A DNA stretch of 36,858 nt from Candidatus Scalindua sp. (lineage in GTDB: Bacteria; Planctomycetota; Brocadiia; Brocadiales; Scalinduaceae), in assembly GCA_030748215.1 (NCBI GenBank), contig JASMMK010000059.1, forward strand, positions 1 to 36,858, given 5' to 3'. The translations under genes and the position numbers were made by a program. This document shows positions 16,754-25,224 of the stretch, in pieces. The stretch's first letter is position 1. Every line of letters begins with the position of its first letter. The notes beneath the pieces were generated by a model. It saw nothing but the letters and a program-made list of their open reading frames with translations, made no database searches and was not told the DNA's origin.

Positions 16754-18184
16754 TCAAGATTGTTGCCGCAGCAATGGGAACAAAATCACATCTCTAATAG
16801 AAGTACTGTTTGTCAGTATCATTACCAGTCTGTCAATACCGATTCCCAAACCACCGGCAGGTGGCATCCCATATTTAAGAGCCTTTAGAAAGTCTTCGTC
16901 TATCTTTCCCTCTGTATCATTTCCAACTGCCTGTTCACGGAACCGCTTGCTTTGTTCAAGCGGCTCATTGAGTTCTGAATAGGAATTGGCAAGTTCCATC
17001 GTTGCAATGTACATTTCAAATCTTTGTGCAAGATCAGGATTGCCATCGCATGCCTTTGTTAACGGACAGATGCTGACCGGGTAGTCAATTACAAATGTCG
17101 GGTTCCACAGCTCTTTTTCAACGAGTTCTCCGAAAATATGTTCAGCAATAACATCCTTGTGAACGCCTTTAACATCCATGCCTAATTCTTTGCCCTTCGC
17201 TTTCAACCCCTCTTCATCGTCTAAGTCAACTGAAGCATATTTGGACAATAGCTCAGAAAATGTACTCCTCTGCCATGGAGGAGATAAGTCTATCGTTCGT
17301 TCACCATAAGGAACCTCAAATGTGCCATACAGATCGTGAGCCAGACCGGAAATCAAACTTTCAGTCAGTTCCATCATTCCATTATAGTCACTATATGCCT
17401 GATAGAGCTCCATCATCGTAAACTCCGGATTATGCCGTGTTGAAAGACCCTCATTCCGGAAATTGCGGTTAATTTCGTAAACTCTTTCCATGCCTCCAAC
17501 AAGCAATCTCTTCAGATACAATTCCGGTGCTATTCGCAAAAACAGCTCCATATCCAGGACGTTATGGTGAGTGATAAAAGGCTTTGCCACCGCCCCCCCG
17601 GGGATGGATTGCATCATTGGAGTTTCAACTTCAACGAACTTTCTCTTATCAAGAAAAGTTCTGATTGATTTTATAATATTAGATCTCTTCAGAAAAAGAT
17701 CCATCACATCATCATTTGACGAGAGGTCAATATAACGCTGCCTGTACCTGATCTCAACATCCTTCAAACCATGCCATTTTTCTGGTGGCGGAAGCAGGGC
17801 CTTGGAAAGCACTGTGATGTCGTCAGCGAATACTGTTATTTCACCGGTCCGAGTCATGAGTATCCCGCCTTCTACCCCGATTATGTCTCCCAGATCCAGC
17901 AAGCGAAAAATTTCATATTTTTCTTCACCCACGGTATTCATTTTTACATAAACCTGAAGCTTGCCTGTCCAATCCTTTATGTGAAGGAATGTTGCCTTGC
18001 CATGGGGTCTCATGGTCATTATCCTGCCGGCACACTTCACCTTCTTCCCCTCTTCCTCTTCCGAGTAATTCTCTATTAGTTCGTTCAAAGGCGTGGAATT
18101 GTCATAACCTGCACCGTAAGGGTCAACACCCTTTTCCCTGAGCTTATTTAATTTTCCAATTCTGGTTTGTTCAAGAGTTTCCAA
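16754..18184 (-). CDS. lysS: Lysyl-tRNA synthetase, class II
   Basis: A 476-residue class IIb aminoacyl-tRNA synthetase charging tRNA-Lys. The N-terminal OB anticodon-binding domain is about 50-155. The catalytic core has motif 2, [21 protein letters not shown], and motif 3, [16 protein letters not shown], close to the C terminus, which ends DVILFPLLR as usual. I place the start at TTG 18184 ([11 protein letters not shown]), since GGAG sits five bases upstream. The alternative ATG at 18208 adds eight residues and lacks a good Shine-Dalgarno. It is divergent from rnpA over about 225 bp and leads the lysS-lolD-ilvE series. Confidence 0.95.
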   Translation of the reverse strand: METLEQTRIGKLNKLREKGVDPYGAGYDNSTPLNELIENYSEEEEGKKVKCAGRIMTMRPHGKATFLHIKDWTGKLQVYVKMNTVGEEKYEIFRLLDLGDIIGVEGGILMTRTGEITVFADDITVLSKALLPPPEKWHGLKDVEIRYRQRYIDLSSNDDVMDLFLKRSNIIKSIRTFLDKRKFVEVETPMMQSIPGGAVAKPFITHHNVLDMELFLRIAPELYLKRLLVGGMERVYEINRNFRNEGLSTRHNPEFTMMELYQAYSDYNGMMELTESLISGLAHDLYGTFEVPYGERTIDLSPPWQRSTFSELLSKYASVDLDDEEGLKAKGKELGMDVKGVHKDVIAEHIFGELVEKELWNPTFVIDYPVSICPLTKACDGNPDLAQRFEMYIATMELANSYSELNEPLEQSKRFREQAVGNDTEGKIDEDFLKALKYGMPPAGGLGIGIDRLVMILTNSTSIRDVILFPLLRQQS

Positions 18185-18410
18185 TTGCGCTCCTATAACG
18201 ACAAGCATAACAATGTCTTACATTCTTTGCTATTGTCTTTTCTAATGATGAGTTTTGGAGATATGATGAGATAATATGAGAGTAAAACTTAAGAGAATAT
18301 TTTATCAACAAAGAACATGCTGTCAAGATAAAATGCGAATTGAAGCTGATAGCAATGAAGGGTTGCGTTTCTCCTTGAATATATGATTTAAAACTATTAG
18401 TATTGCCGAA

Positions 18411-18764
18411 ATGGATCAAGGGTTTTCCAAGAAAGAGCGGTTACTAAAACGAAAAGAATTTCAGCTGGTTTTTGATAAAGGTGAGAAATTCGGGAACACT
18501 CAGCTTAAGATATATGCGCTGACAAATGGCAGCTCTGTCTCCAGGCTTGGCCTGGTCGTAGGAAGAAAATTTGGTAATTCACCCAGGCGCAATAGATTTA
18601 AACGAATCCTCCGAGAAGCATATCGATTGAACAAGAGTTTGTTGCACAGCGGTGCTGATATTGTTGTAATTCCAAGACCAGGGTTAACAGAACTCACGCT
18701 AAAGGCCATCGAAGAGGAATTCAAAGCAATCCTGGTACAAATTGACGATATGTTGAAGAAATGA
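18411..18764 (+). CDS. rnpA: Ribonuclease P protein component
   Basis: A 117-residue basic protein that binds the M1 RNA and the 5' leader of pre-tRNA in the ribonucleoprotein RNase P. The RNR signature is clear: SPRRNRFKRILREAYR (57-72), with the preceding LGLVVGRKFG strand. ATG 18411 begins a family-like N terminus (KKERLLKRKEFQLVFDKG). It overlaps yidD by four bases (ATGA). Unusually, rpmH is not upstream (lysS is divergent there); rpmH lies at 32899-33030. The organism also has the protein-only RNase P at 5800-6405. The RNA subunit gene is not in this window. Confidence 0.95.
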   Translation: MDQGFSKKERLLKRKEFQLVFDKGEKFGNTQLKIYALTNGSSVSRLGLVVGRKFGNSPRRNRFKRILREAYRLNKSLLHSGADIVVIPRPGLTELTLKAIEEEFKAILVQIDDMLKK

Positions 18765-18970
18765 AATATTTAATTGTTAAACTCATACGAGTATACCAGA
18801 TAGTCCTGTCACCGATCTCACGCCCATCATGCCGCTTCTACCCAACATGTTCACAATATGCGGTAGAGGCAATTGAAAAAAAAGGTATTGTTGTAGGAGT
18901 ATTGAAGAGTATCTGGAGAGTTATAAGATGTAATCCCTTTGGTGGGTCAGGATATGATCCTGTTAAATAA
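18761..18970 (+). CDS. yidD: Membrane protein insertion efficiency factor YidD
   Basis: A 69-residue protein of the YidD family, an amphipathic membrane-associated factor that assists insertion of proteins by YidC. Family hallmarks: YQIVLSPISRPSCRFYPTCS (12-31) with conserved cysteines, SQYAVEAI, and the C-terminal NPFGGSGYDPV. The start codon overlaps the rnpA stop (ATGA), so translation is probably coupled. The usual next gene, yidC, is absent; instead ftcD begins inside the yidD 3' end. Confidence 0.95.
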   Translation: MKYLIVKLIRVYQIVLSPISRPSCRFYPTCSQYAVEAIEKKGIVVGVLKSIWRVIRCNPFGGSGYDPVK

Positions 18971-19979
18971 CGTGATCAATACAGATAGAAAAATTATCGA
19001 GTGTGTACCAAACTTCAGTGAAGGACAGAATACTGATATTATAGACAAGATTGCATCGTCTGTACAATCAACCCGGAATGTTAAACTCTTGAATGTTGAA
19101 CCTGACAGGGACTACAATAGAACTGTAATTACCTTTGCCGGAGAACCACTCCATATAAAAGAAGCGGCATTTAAAGCAATATCTACTGCAGCGGAACTGA
19201 TAGACATGTCACAGCAAAAGGGAGAGCATCCAAGGATAGGCGCAACGGATGTATGCCCCATGATACCTGTCGCAAATGTAACAAAAGATGAATGTGTAAA
19301 ATTATCAGATGAACTCGGAAAGGATGTAGGAGAGAAACTTGGCATTCCTGTGTATTTATATGAAGATACTGCCAGGTCCGCAGAAAGGAGAAATCTTGAA
19401 AATATCAGAAAAGGCGAATATGAGGGGCTGGAACAAAAACTGAAAGATTGGATACCTGATTACGGACCTGCAGAATACAATGATAAGGTCAGAAAATCCG
19501 GTGCCACAGTAATAGGGTCGCGATTCTTCCTTATTGCCTATAACGTAAACCTCAATACCAGGGACGTGAGTATAGCAAATGAGATAGCGAAGAAAATAAG
19601 AGAATCTGGTCCTATGATAGCTGACGAGACAGGTACTAAAAAGAGAGTTCCAGGACTTTTGAAATGTGTAAAGGCGATAGGAGTAGAACTAAATGAGTAC
19701 AACATAACACAAGTCTCCCTGAACCTGACTAATTACAAAGAGACCTCCATGCACGAAGTATTTGAATCCATAAAAGCCCAGGCCAAAGCACATGGTAAAG
19801 AGGCAACCGGAAGTGAAGTGATTGGCCTTGTTCCAAAGGAGGCCCTGATAGAAGCCGGTGCATTTTACACTGGTAATAGTTCCGGGAATAATCTTATTGA
19901 GGAGGCGGTAAAACATCTTGGATTGAGCCAATTAAATACATTCAATCCTGAAAAGAAAATAATAGAGAATCTATTATAG
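18954..19979 (+). CDS. ftcD: Glutamate formimidoyltransferase
   Basis: A monofunctional enzyme of about 341 residues. It transfers a formimino group between N-formimino-L-glutamate and tetrahydrofolate (histidine breakdown, or purine-fermentation routes). Seen: IIECVPNFSEGQN near the N terminus, NVEPDRDYNRTVITFAG, GEHPRIGATDVCPMIPV, PVYLYEDTA and RSGATVIGSRFFLIAYNVNL-like catalytic-domain signatures. There is no cyclodeaminase domain, although the C-terminal part after about 300 is slightly longer than the shortest homologues. ATG 18954 overlaps yidD by 17 bp; starts at 18939 or GTG 18972 are also possible. No hut genes are nearby, so the physiological pathway is open. Confidence 0.9.
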   Translation: MILLNNVINTDRKIIECVPNFSEGQNTDIIDKIASSVQSTRNVKLLNVEPDRDYNRTVITFAGEPLHIKEAAFKAISTAAELIDMSQQKGEHPRIGATDVCPMIPVANVTKDECVKLSDELGKDVGEKLGIPVYLYEDTARSAERRNLENIRKGEYEGLEQKLKDWIPDYGPAEYNDKVRKSGATVIGSRFFLIAYNVNLNTRDVSIANEIAKKIRESGPMIADETGTKKRVPGLLKCVKAIGVELNEYNITQVSLNLTNYKETSMHEVFESIKAQAKAHGKEATGSEVIGLVPKEALIEAGAFYTGNSSGNNLIEEAVKHLGLSQLNTFNPEKKIIENLL

Positions 19980-20010
19980 TCTGAAATTTCAACTCCAGGG
20001 ACTTATCTTT

Positions 20011-20187
20011 TCAAACCAGCCTTACATATCTACTATAGCTCTTAATAAAATCGCTCAATGTACTTTCTGCTATAGAAAGAATGTCTTCAGGTTCTTTACA
20101 AATAGACTGCGCTTCCGTTTTGAACATCGACAAAAGCTCCTCTACTGTAAATTTAGCACTATTACCTGCATCATTTTGTTCATACAT
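20011..20187 (-). CDS. Small acidic hypothetical protein
   Basis: I do not recognise this 58-residue protein. The start ATG 20187 has a strong GGAGGT Shine-Dalgarno seven bases upstream, which is the best argument that it is real. The residues run MYEQNDAGNSAKF, then a probable helical stretch VEELLSMFKTEAQSIC and another, EDILSIAESTLSDFIKSY, giving a two- or three-helix soluble protein. It has no membrane segment or signal peptide. It lies alone between ftcD (convergent, 31-bp gap) and the M50-like gene (divergent). A longer start at 20226 lacks ribosome-binding support. Confidence 0.6.
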   Translation of the reverse strand: MYEQNDAGNSAKFTVEELLSMFKTEAQSICKEPEDILSIAESTLSDFIKSYSRYVRLV

Positions 20188-20317
20188 GCCATCTACCTCC
20201 ACAAGCAACAAGTTCCTTATAACCAACTACTATAATTATCGACACATCTAAGTAAAACTTAACAATAAAACCTCTTATAACCCTTATTTTTGCCCATAAA
20301 GACGTGTTATTATATAA

Positions 20318-20346
20318 TTGACATCTTTATTAAGGTTTGTTAGTCT
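20318..20346 (+). promoter_or_regulatory. Candidate sigma-70 promoter for the M50-like gene and ogt
   Basis: TTGACA at 20318-20323 and TAGTCT at 20341-20346, with a 17-base spacer, lie about 45 bases before the start codon. Confidence 0.5.
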
Positions 20347-20395
20347 GCAAATCTGTTAGCCAATATCACACTAAAAGAGTAAAAACAAGAAATTG

Positions 20396-21205
20396 ATGTT
20401 ACTTTTTTTCGTACTATATAAACTTTATCCACGTCATACTGGGAGTCCCGAAACGGTATATTTGGCCTTTGCTTTCGGTTTCATTGTGATTATTTTCGCA
20501 AGCTTCGGTATTGAGAAGCTGTGGTCGAAGTACCTGAACACAAAGATAGTAAAATCGTTTCTTTTTCCGGGTACAGTAATTCACGAACTAAGCCATGCCT
20601 TCCTCTGCCTGATTACCGGCACTACCATAAAAGATCTTAATATTTTCAGGATTGAGAATAGTGGTGGTTTACAACACGACAGGCCAAAAGTCCCATATCT
20701 CTTTGATTTTTTCATAGCAATATCGCCTATCTTTGGCTGCGCTTTTGTCCTGATTTTAGCTTCTATTATCCTCGGAAATCCCATTAAAGTGAGTGAATCC
20801 TTACCGAATGAGATGTCGTTTTCCATGAAGCTGGTATTTGATTATGCAAGAAATTTCCTCGATATGATAAGGCTGACACTTAATGCATTCTGGAAAATCG
20901 GATTCCACAGTATAAGCTCTATCTTATTTATAATTGCATCTATCATTTTTACTGTATCTATGGCTCCGCATAAGCGTGATATAAAGTATATAGTGCTGGG
21001 CTTTATTATCCTGGGAACAATTTTGTTTTTCCTTGAGTTATTTGGAGTATCACTACTCGGTTATAAATGGTGGGATCAAGCTTTAGAAGATTCATGGAGA
21101 ATAGTTACATATATCATTTCACTGTTGTTAACCATCCTCTTTATAACTTCCATAATAATTGGCATTATAAAGGGAATCAGACTGACCTTTGGTCATAAAA
21201 GCTGA
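20396..21205 (+). CDS. M50-like membrane zinc metallopeptidase
   Basis: A protein of about 269 residues with six or so hydrophobic segments and a zinc-binding HExxH motif, HELSH, at 63-67 in the pattern FPGTVIHELSHAFLCLITG. That pattern is typical of M50B-like integral-membrane proteases. A clear second zinc ligand (NPDG-type motif) is not obvious, so proteolytic activity is uncertain and the protein may belong to a divergent M50-like family. ATG 20396 is chosen over the TTG three bases earlier; no strong Shine-Dalgarno exists. The stop codon overlaps the ogt start by one base (TGATG), so the two genes are probably cotranscribed from the promoter at 20318. Confidence 0.72.
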   Translation: MLLFFVLYKLYPRHTGSPETVYLAFAFGFIVIIFASFGIEKLWSKYLNTKIVKSFLFPGTVIHELSHAFLCLITGTTIKDLNIFRIENSGGLQHDRPKVPYLFDFFIAISPIFGCAFVLILASIILGNPIKVSESLPNEMSFSMKLVFDYARNFLDMIRLTLNAFWKIGFHSISSILFIIASIIFTVSMAPHKRDIKYIVLGFIILGTILFFLELFGVSLLGYKWWDQALEDSWRIVTYIISLLLTILFITSIIIGIIKGIRLTFGHKS

Positions 21206-21723
21206 TGGAAGACATAATCCAATACTCCTGCCTCAACCCTCCATTCGGCCCTGTCTTTGTGGCAAAAACATCTAAAGGCATCTGCTTTATTAATCTTTCA
21301 AGAATCTCAGAGGTCAAATTCCAATCACTCCTAAGGAAAAAATTCAGAAAAAAGCCGCTAAGAGATGACAAAAAGCTGAGGAGTGTAATAAATGAGCTGC
21401 TTGATTACTTCAACGATAATCAAGTAAATTTCAAATCTTTATTAGACTTAAGAGTAGGAACAGAATTTCAAAGAAAGGTTTGGAATAAAATAAGTGAAAT
21501 ACCTTATGGAGAGCTCAGGTCATATAAATGGATTGCCAGCGAAATAGGCAACATAAACGCAGTCAGGGCAGTAGGAAATGCTGTCGGGAAAAACCCGGTA
21601 CCTCCAATAATTCCGTGTCATCGTGTAATACGTACGGATGGAAAACTTGGAGGATTTTCGTCAGGAATTCCCCTGAAGAAGTGGCTCTTAAAATTAGAGA
21701 GATCGTCCATACCAGACCAGTGA
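21205..21723 (+). CDS. ogt: Methylated-DNA--[protein]-cysteine S-methyltransferase
   Basis: A 172-residue DNA-repair protein that removes O6-alkyl groups from guanine by irreversible transfer to its own cysteine. The active-site motif PCHRV (137-141, Cys138) is intact. It is preceded by the helix-turn-helix segment GTEFQRKVWNKISEIPYGEL and ARAVGNAVGKNP-like recognition helix (RAVGNAVGKNP, 121-131). The N-terminal domain is short and divergent. The start overlaps the stop of the M50-like gene by one base. It converges on the tRNA-Ser pair with a gap of about 46 bp. Confidence 0.93.
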   Translation: MEDIIQYSCLNPPFGPVFVAKTSKGICFINLSRISEVKFQSLLRKKFRKKPLRDDKKLRSVINELLDYFNDNQVNFKSLLDLRVGTEFQRKVWNKISEIPYGELRSYKWIASEIGNINAVRAVGNAVGKNPVPPIIPCHRVIRTDGKLGGFSSGIPLKKWLLKLERSSIPDQ

Positions 21724-21769
21724 ATGACACCGAAATAATCAGGAGTTGATTGGGTAAGGTATGAACCAA

Positions 21770-21862
21770 TGGCGGAGAGGCCGGGATTCGAACCCGGGGT
21801 ACCACTATAAGCAGTACAATGGGTTAGCAACCCACCGCTTTCAGCCGCTCAGCCACCTCTCC
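21770..21862 (-). tRNA. tRNA-Ser (anticodon GCT)
   Basis: A class II tRNA of 93 nt with encoded CCA. The acceptor GGAGAGG pairs with CCTCTCC, the anticodon stem GTGGG/CCCAT carries loop TTGCTAA, a long variable arm is present, and the T-arm is CCGGG TTCGAAT CCCGG. It reads AGC and AGU codons. It lies 66 bp downstream of a second serine tRNA on the same strand. Confidence 0.96.
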
Positions 21863-21928
21863 GACAACGAAAAGAAACATCTTTTTTGTCCTGTATAACT
21901 TTGTGAGCCAAAGTACGTCTTTTTATTT

Positions 21929-22018
21929 TGGCGGAGGGAGTAGGATTCGAACCCACGGTCCCGTTGCCAGGACTGCAGTTTTCAAGACTGCCGCCTTCGT
22001 CCACTCGGCCATCCCTCC
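21929..22018 (-). tRNA. tRNA-Ser (anticodon TGA)
   Basis: A class II tRNA of 90 nt with encoded CCA. The acceptor GGAGGGA pairs with TCCCTCC, the anticodon stem GCAGT/ACTGC carries loop CTTGAAA, the variable arm is long, and the T-loop is TTCGAAT. It reads UCN codons, chiefly UCA. It precedes the GCT serine tRNA and follows the DUF151 gene on the same strand, so the three may be cotranscribed. Confidence 0.96.
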
Positions 22019-22100
22019 TGAAAAACCGCTTTTATCAATCTGAACCTCTCAAATCATGAAAGATCTGACAAGGTATGAGTTTAAACGTTTGTAATCTAAG

Positions 22101-22511
22101 CTACTCTAAGTTGTCCCACTTACAGACTTCTTCGAGAACCGTTTTTGCTACATATATTGGAGTGTTATCCTGCATAGCCAATGCAATCGCATCACTTGGC
22201 CTTGAATCTATCTCTAAAGGAGTACCATTTTGCTTAATGACTATCTTCGCATAAAAAGTATTATTCTTCAGATCACCGATTTCAATCCTATCAACACCCC
22301 CACTTAACTGCATTATCACACTTGACAGTAAGTCATGTGTAAGCGGTCTTGGCGTTGGTATCTCTTTTACCGCCCTGTCAATGGCCCATGCCTCATGCAA
22401 ACCTATAACTATAGGAAAACTTCTTTGTCCGCCCTTTTCTTTAAGAACAATTATCTGATGGTCGCTTGTTTCAGATATCATTATCCTTGATAATTCCATG
22501 TGAACCATCAC
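22101..22511 (-). CDS. Bifunctional nuclease family protein (DUF151)
   Basis: A 136-residue protein of the DUF151/BFN domain family. Plant members have DNase and RNase activity; the role of bacterial members is poorly known. The domain fills the whole protein: IIVLKEKGGQRSFPIVIG, EAWAIDRAVKE, RPLTHDLL, and DSRPSDAIALAM, the last being the most conserved block. There is no signal peptide or membrane segment. Translation probably starts at GTG 22511 or ATG 22508, both at workable distances from GAGGG. It is upstream of two serine tRNA genes on the same strand and divergent from uppP. Confidence 0.88.
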   Translation of the reverse strand: MMVHMELSRIMISETSDHQIIVLKEKGGQRSFPIVIGLHEAWAIDRAVKEIPTPRPLTHDLLSSVIMQLSGGVDRIEIGDLKNNTFYAKIVIKQNGTPLEIDSRPSDAIALAMQDNTPIYVAKTVLEEVCKWDNLE

Positions 22512-22697
22512 AATATTTCCCTCGAAAAAGATTGATAATACCTCAAAAATTCTAACACACTCGGTATCTTTGTCAACATTATTTTAAAATTCGAAATACA
22601 TAATCAAATCAAATCTTGTGTGAAAATTACACCCTGTTCACTCTCTTAAATTGCCTTATACGCAGTGTTGATTTTACTACTACTCACACAAAATTTA

Positions 22698-22726
22698 TTG
22701 ACACTAAATTTAGTGACTGCTATACT
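22698..22726 (+). promoter_or_regulatory. Strong sigma-70 promoter of uppP with a palindromic operator candidate
   Basis: TTGACA at 22698-22703 and TATACT at 22721-22726 with a 17-base spacer. A perfect 14-bp palindrome, CACTAAATTTAGTG, occupies 22702-22715, overlapping the -35 end and filling most of the spacer. A dimeric repressor bound there would block polymerase. Confidence 0.65.
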
Positions 22727-22777
22727 TCCCATCGTTTCACCTGCCTCATTTGATCGATATTTTAATACCCTAAGTGA

Positions 22778-23599
22778 ATGTTAATAAAAGCAATAATACT
22801 GGGACTGATACAGGGCTTAACAGAATTTTTGCCGATCAGTAGTTCCGGACATCTCGTAATATTCAAGAGTTTCTTAGACATTGAAACCCAGGGTGTTATC
22901 TGGGAAATCGCATTACATTTCAGTACGCTATTGGCCATATTTTGCGTTTTTTACAAAGACATTTTCATGACGTTAAAAAGCACTTGCCTGTCCTGCAAAA
23001 AACTCTTCTCCGGTGAAAGTATTATTAACATTTTCAAGAATGACCCTCATACACGTCTCTTTCTGCTGATAGCAATTGGCACAATACCTACAGTCATAAT
23101 AGCATTTTCCTTTAAGAATGCATTTGAAAGCCTTTTCAGTAAACCGGGAATTGCAGGATACATGTTAATCGTAACCGGCACGATGCTCTGGTTTACCAAA
23201 TATGATTTCAGGAATAAGAGCAATAAAAAGAACTTCGGGATTGTTGACTCTTTGATAATTGGTTCTGTTCAGGGACTTGCAATAACCCCCGGTATATCAC
23301 GGTCAGGTACAACAATTGCCACGGCAACTTTCAGGGGAGTTGACAGAGAAACTGCTGCAAAATTCTCCTTTCTGCTGGTAATACCTGTGATCCTGGGTGG
23401 CATGGCTACAATGGCAAAAGACACTATCTCTCTAAAAAATGATGAAATTTTTTTTCTTATTATAGGAAGTATTGTTGCCGCGATAACCGGTTACATTTCC
23501 CTACGCATCTTAATAAGAGTTGTCAATAACGGCAAACTACACCTTTTCTCTTATTACTGTTGGCCAGTTGGGTTGTTTGTAATCCTTTTCTTCATATGA
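22778..23599 (+). CDS. uppP: Undecaprenyl-diphosphatase
   Basis: A 273-residue polytopic membrane phosphatase that recycles undecaprenyl diphosphate to the monophosphate carrier used for peptidoglycan and O-antigen synthesis; its overexpression gives bacitracin resistance. The two signature motifs are intact: QGLTEFLPISSSGH (12-25) and TPGISRSGTTIATATFRG in the second half. About seven or eight hydrophobic segments are visible and the length is typical. It overlaps the CPBP gene by four bases (ATGA), implying translational coupling. A strong promoter with a perfect palindrome lies about 50 bp upstream. Confidence 0.96.
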   Translation: MLIKAIILGLIQGLTEFLPISSSGHLVIFKSFLDIETQGVIWEIALHFSTLLAIFCVFYKDIFMTLKSTCLSCKKLFSGESIINIFKNDPHTRLFLLIAIGTIPTVIIAFSFKNAFESLFSKPGIAGYMLIVTGTMLWFTKYDFRNKSNKKNFGIVDSLIIGSVQGLAITPGISRSGTTIATATFRGVDRETAAKFSFLLVIPVILGGMATMAKDTISLKNDEIFFLIIGSIVAAITGYISLRILIRVVNNGKLHLFSYYCWPVGLFVILFFI

Positions 23600-24309
23600 A
23601 TGATTATCTGACACGTTCAAGGAATCTACCGAAAAGCTTTCTTTTTATCTTGCCTCTTTTAGTTTTTTATGAAATCGGCATAGTTCTCTACGGTACTGAA
23701 ACAAAAAACACTGCTGACGTTATCGTAAAAAAGCCATTTGAGCTTTTTAGAGATAGCGCAACCCTGGTATTCAATTCATTAATCATCATCATCTCCCTTT
23801 GCTCAATTTTTTATATTGAGAGAAAAAATCGTTTAAGCTGTAAGATTTTTATTCCTATGCTTTTTGAAAGTGCGGCTTATGGCTTCGCCCTTGGATACGT
23901 AATACTGTTCTTTGTACATGGGTATCTGCCATTTGATATTACTAACCTATATGCACAAAGCTTCATAAAGGGGATTATTATCTCTTTAGGTGCAGGAGTA
24001 TATGAAGAGATACTCTTTCGTATGCTGCTTTTAAGTATAACTTACTTAATTATAGTCAAAGCGTTAAAAATCAATCCAGCTATTGGCTCACTTTGCAGCA
24101 TACTATTGTGCGCCTTCATTTTCTCTATCATGCATTACATGGGACCATCAGGCGATACATTCACAATACACAGTTTCTCATTCCGTTTAGTTGCCGGGAT
24201 TATCTTATCTGCGATCTTTATTTTTCGAGGTTTGGGAATTGCGGTATACACACATGCCATTTATGACATCCTGGTAATCCAAAAGATCTATGCGCTACAG
24301 CCATCGTAA
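23596..24309 (+). CDS. CPBP family intramembrane glutamic endopeptidase
   Basis: A polytopic membrane protein of about 237 residues with the CPBP (CAAX protease and bacteriocin-processing, Rce1-like) core. The motif VYEEILFRMLLLS gives the paired glutamates and Arg. HYMGPSGD and a later HAIYD supply the histidine positions of motifs 2 and 4. Bacterial members include bacteriocin-immunity and protein-maturation proteases; the substrate here is unknown. ATG 23596 overlaps the uppP stop (ATGA) and is preferred to an in-frame upstream start at 23560 that would add 12 residues within uppP. It probably shares the uppP promoter. Confidence 0.87.
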   Translation: MNDYLTRSRNLPKSFLFILPLLVFYEIGIVLYGTETKNTADVIVKKPFELFRDSATLVFNSLIIIISLCSIFYIERKNRLSCKIFIPMLFESAAYGFALGYVILFFVHGYLPFDITNLYAQSFIKGIIISLGAGVYEEILFRMLLLSITYLIIVKALKINPAIGSLCSILLCAFIFSIMHYMGPSGDTFTIHSFSFRLVAGIILSAIFIFRGLGIAVYTHAIYDILVIQKIYALQPS

Positions 24310-24501
24310 GGCATTGTATATAAACCACTTAAGCAATACGCACCAAATATACCTTCATCTCTCAAAGGTTATAATAATAAATAAAGAGAGTAATTGATTA
24401 GAAATTCATGTAAAAATTTGTAATAATGTCTCGATTAGGAACATAAAGGATTGTAACAGCAGTTTTTACGAGTTCAGAATTTAATTGGGTGTCATCTAAA
24501 T

Positions 24502-25125
24502 ATGGAAAATATAATAGTAGGCATTACTGGGGCAAGTGGTGTAGTTTATGGGCAACGCATCTTACAGGCCTTGAGTGATAAATCATATTCTGTTCACTTA
24601 AGTGTGTCAGAAGCAGCCTTACAGGTGATAGAAAGCGAATTAAATCTCACCTTAAACCTGGATGAGTTCAACATTAGCAAATTTATTGATAGAGAAAATC
24701 ACGGTATAACATATCACCACATATCGGATATTGCAGCATCCATCTCAAGCGGCACAATAAAGACCAGAGCAATGATTATAGCGCCATGCAGTATGAACAC
24801 ACTCTGTTCAATAGCAAATGGCATCGCATCAAATCTAATTCAACGTGCTGCAAGTGTTACGCTTAAAGAGGGAAGAAAATTGGTTGTCATGCCCCGTGAG
24901 ACTCCGTTAACACCAATACATCTTGAAAACATGTTGAAATTGTCAAGAGCGCAAACCTGTATCTTACCTGCTATGCCCGGATACTATTACCATCCGAAAA
25001 CCATAGATGACCAGATAGACTTTATGGTAGGAAAGGCCCTTGACTATATTGGGATAGAGTATCCTCCCTACACTAGAGAAAGTTATGGTGACTGGAGATA
25101 CATGAGTTCAGAATTTATGTCTTAA
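24502..25125 (+). CDS. ubiX: Flavin prenyltransferase UbiX
   Basis: A 207-residue enzyme that prenylates FMN to make prenyl-FMN, the cofactor of UbiD-type decarboxylases. It carries the flavoprotein Rossmann start IVGITGASGVVYGQRIL (4-20), APCSMNTLCSIANGIASNLI and LVVMPRETPLTPIHLENM, all hallmarks of UbiX/Pad1. No ubiD lies in the window, so the decarboxylase partner is elsewhere. It stands alone, about 190 bp after the CPBP gene and 100 bp before sppA. Confidence 0.95.
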   Translation: MENIIVGITGASGVVYGQRILQALSDKSYSVHLSVSEAALQVIESELNLTLNLDEFNISKFIDRENHGITYHHISDIAASISSGTIKTRAMIIAPCSMNTLCSIANGIASNLIQRAASVTLKEGRKLVVMPRETPLTPIHLENMLKLSRAQTCILPAMPGYYYHPKTIDDQIDFMVGKALDYIGIEYPPYTRESYGDWRYMSSEFMS

Positions 25126-25224
25126 TAAAATCCACAAACAGAAAAAAATTTTAGTATCACGTTAGCATATTATCGATAAAGTAAGCCTGTTTCGTACATT
25201 ATTTTCAGGGTCGAGAATAGCATT

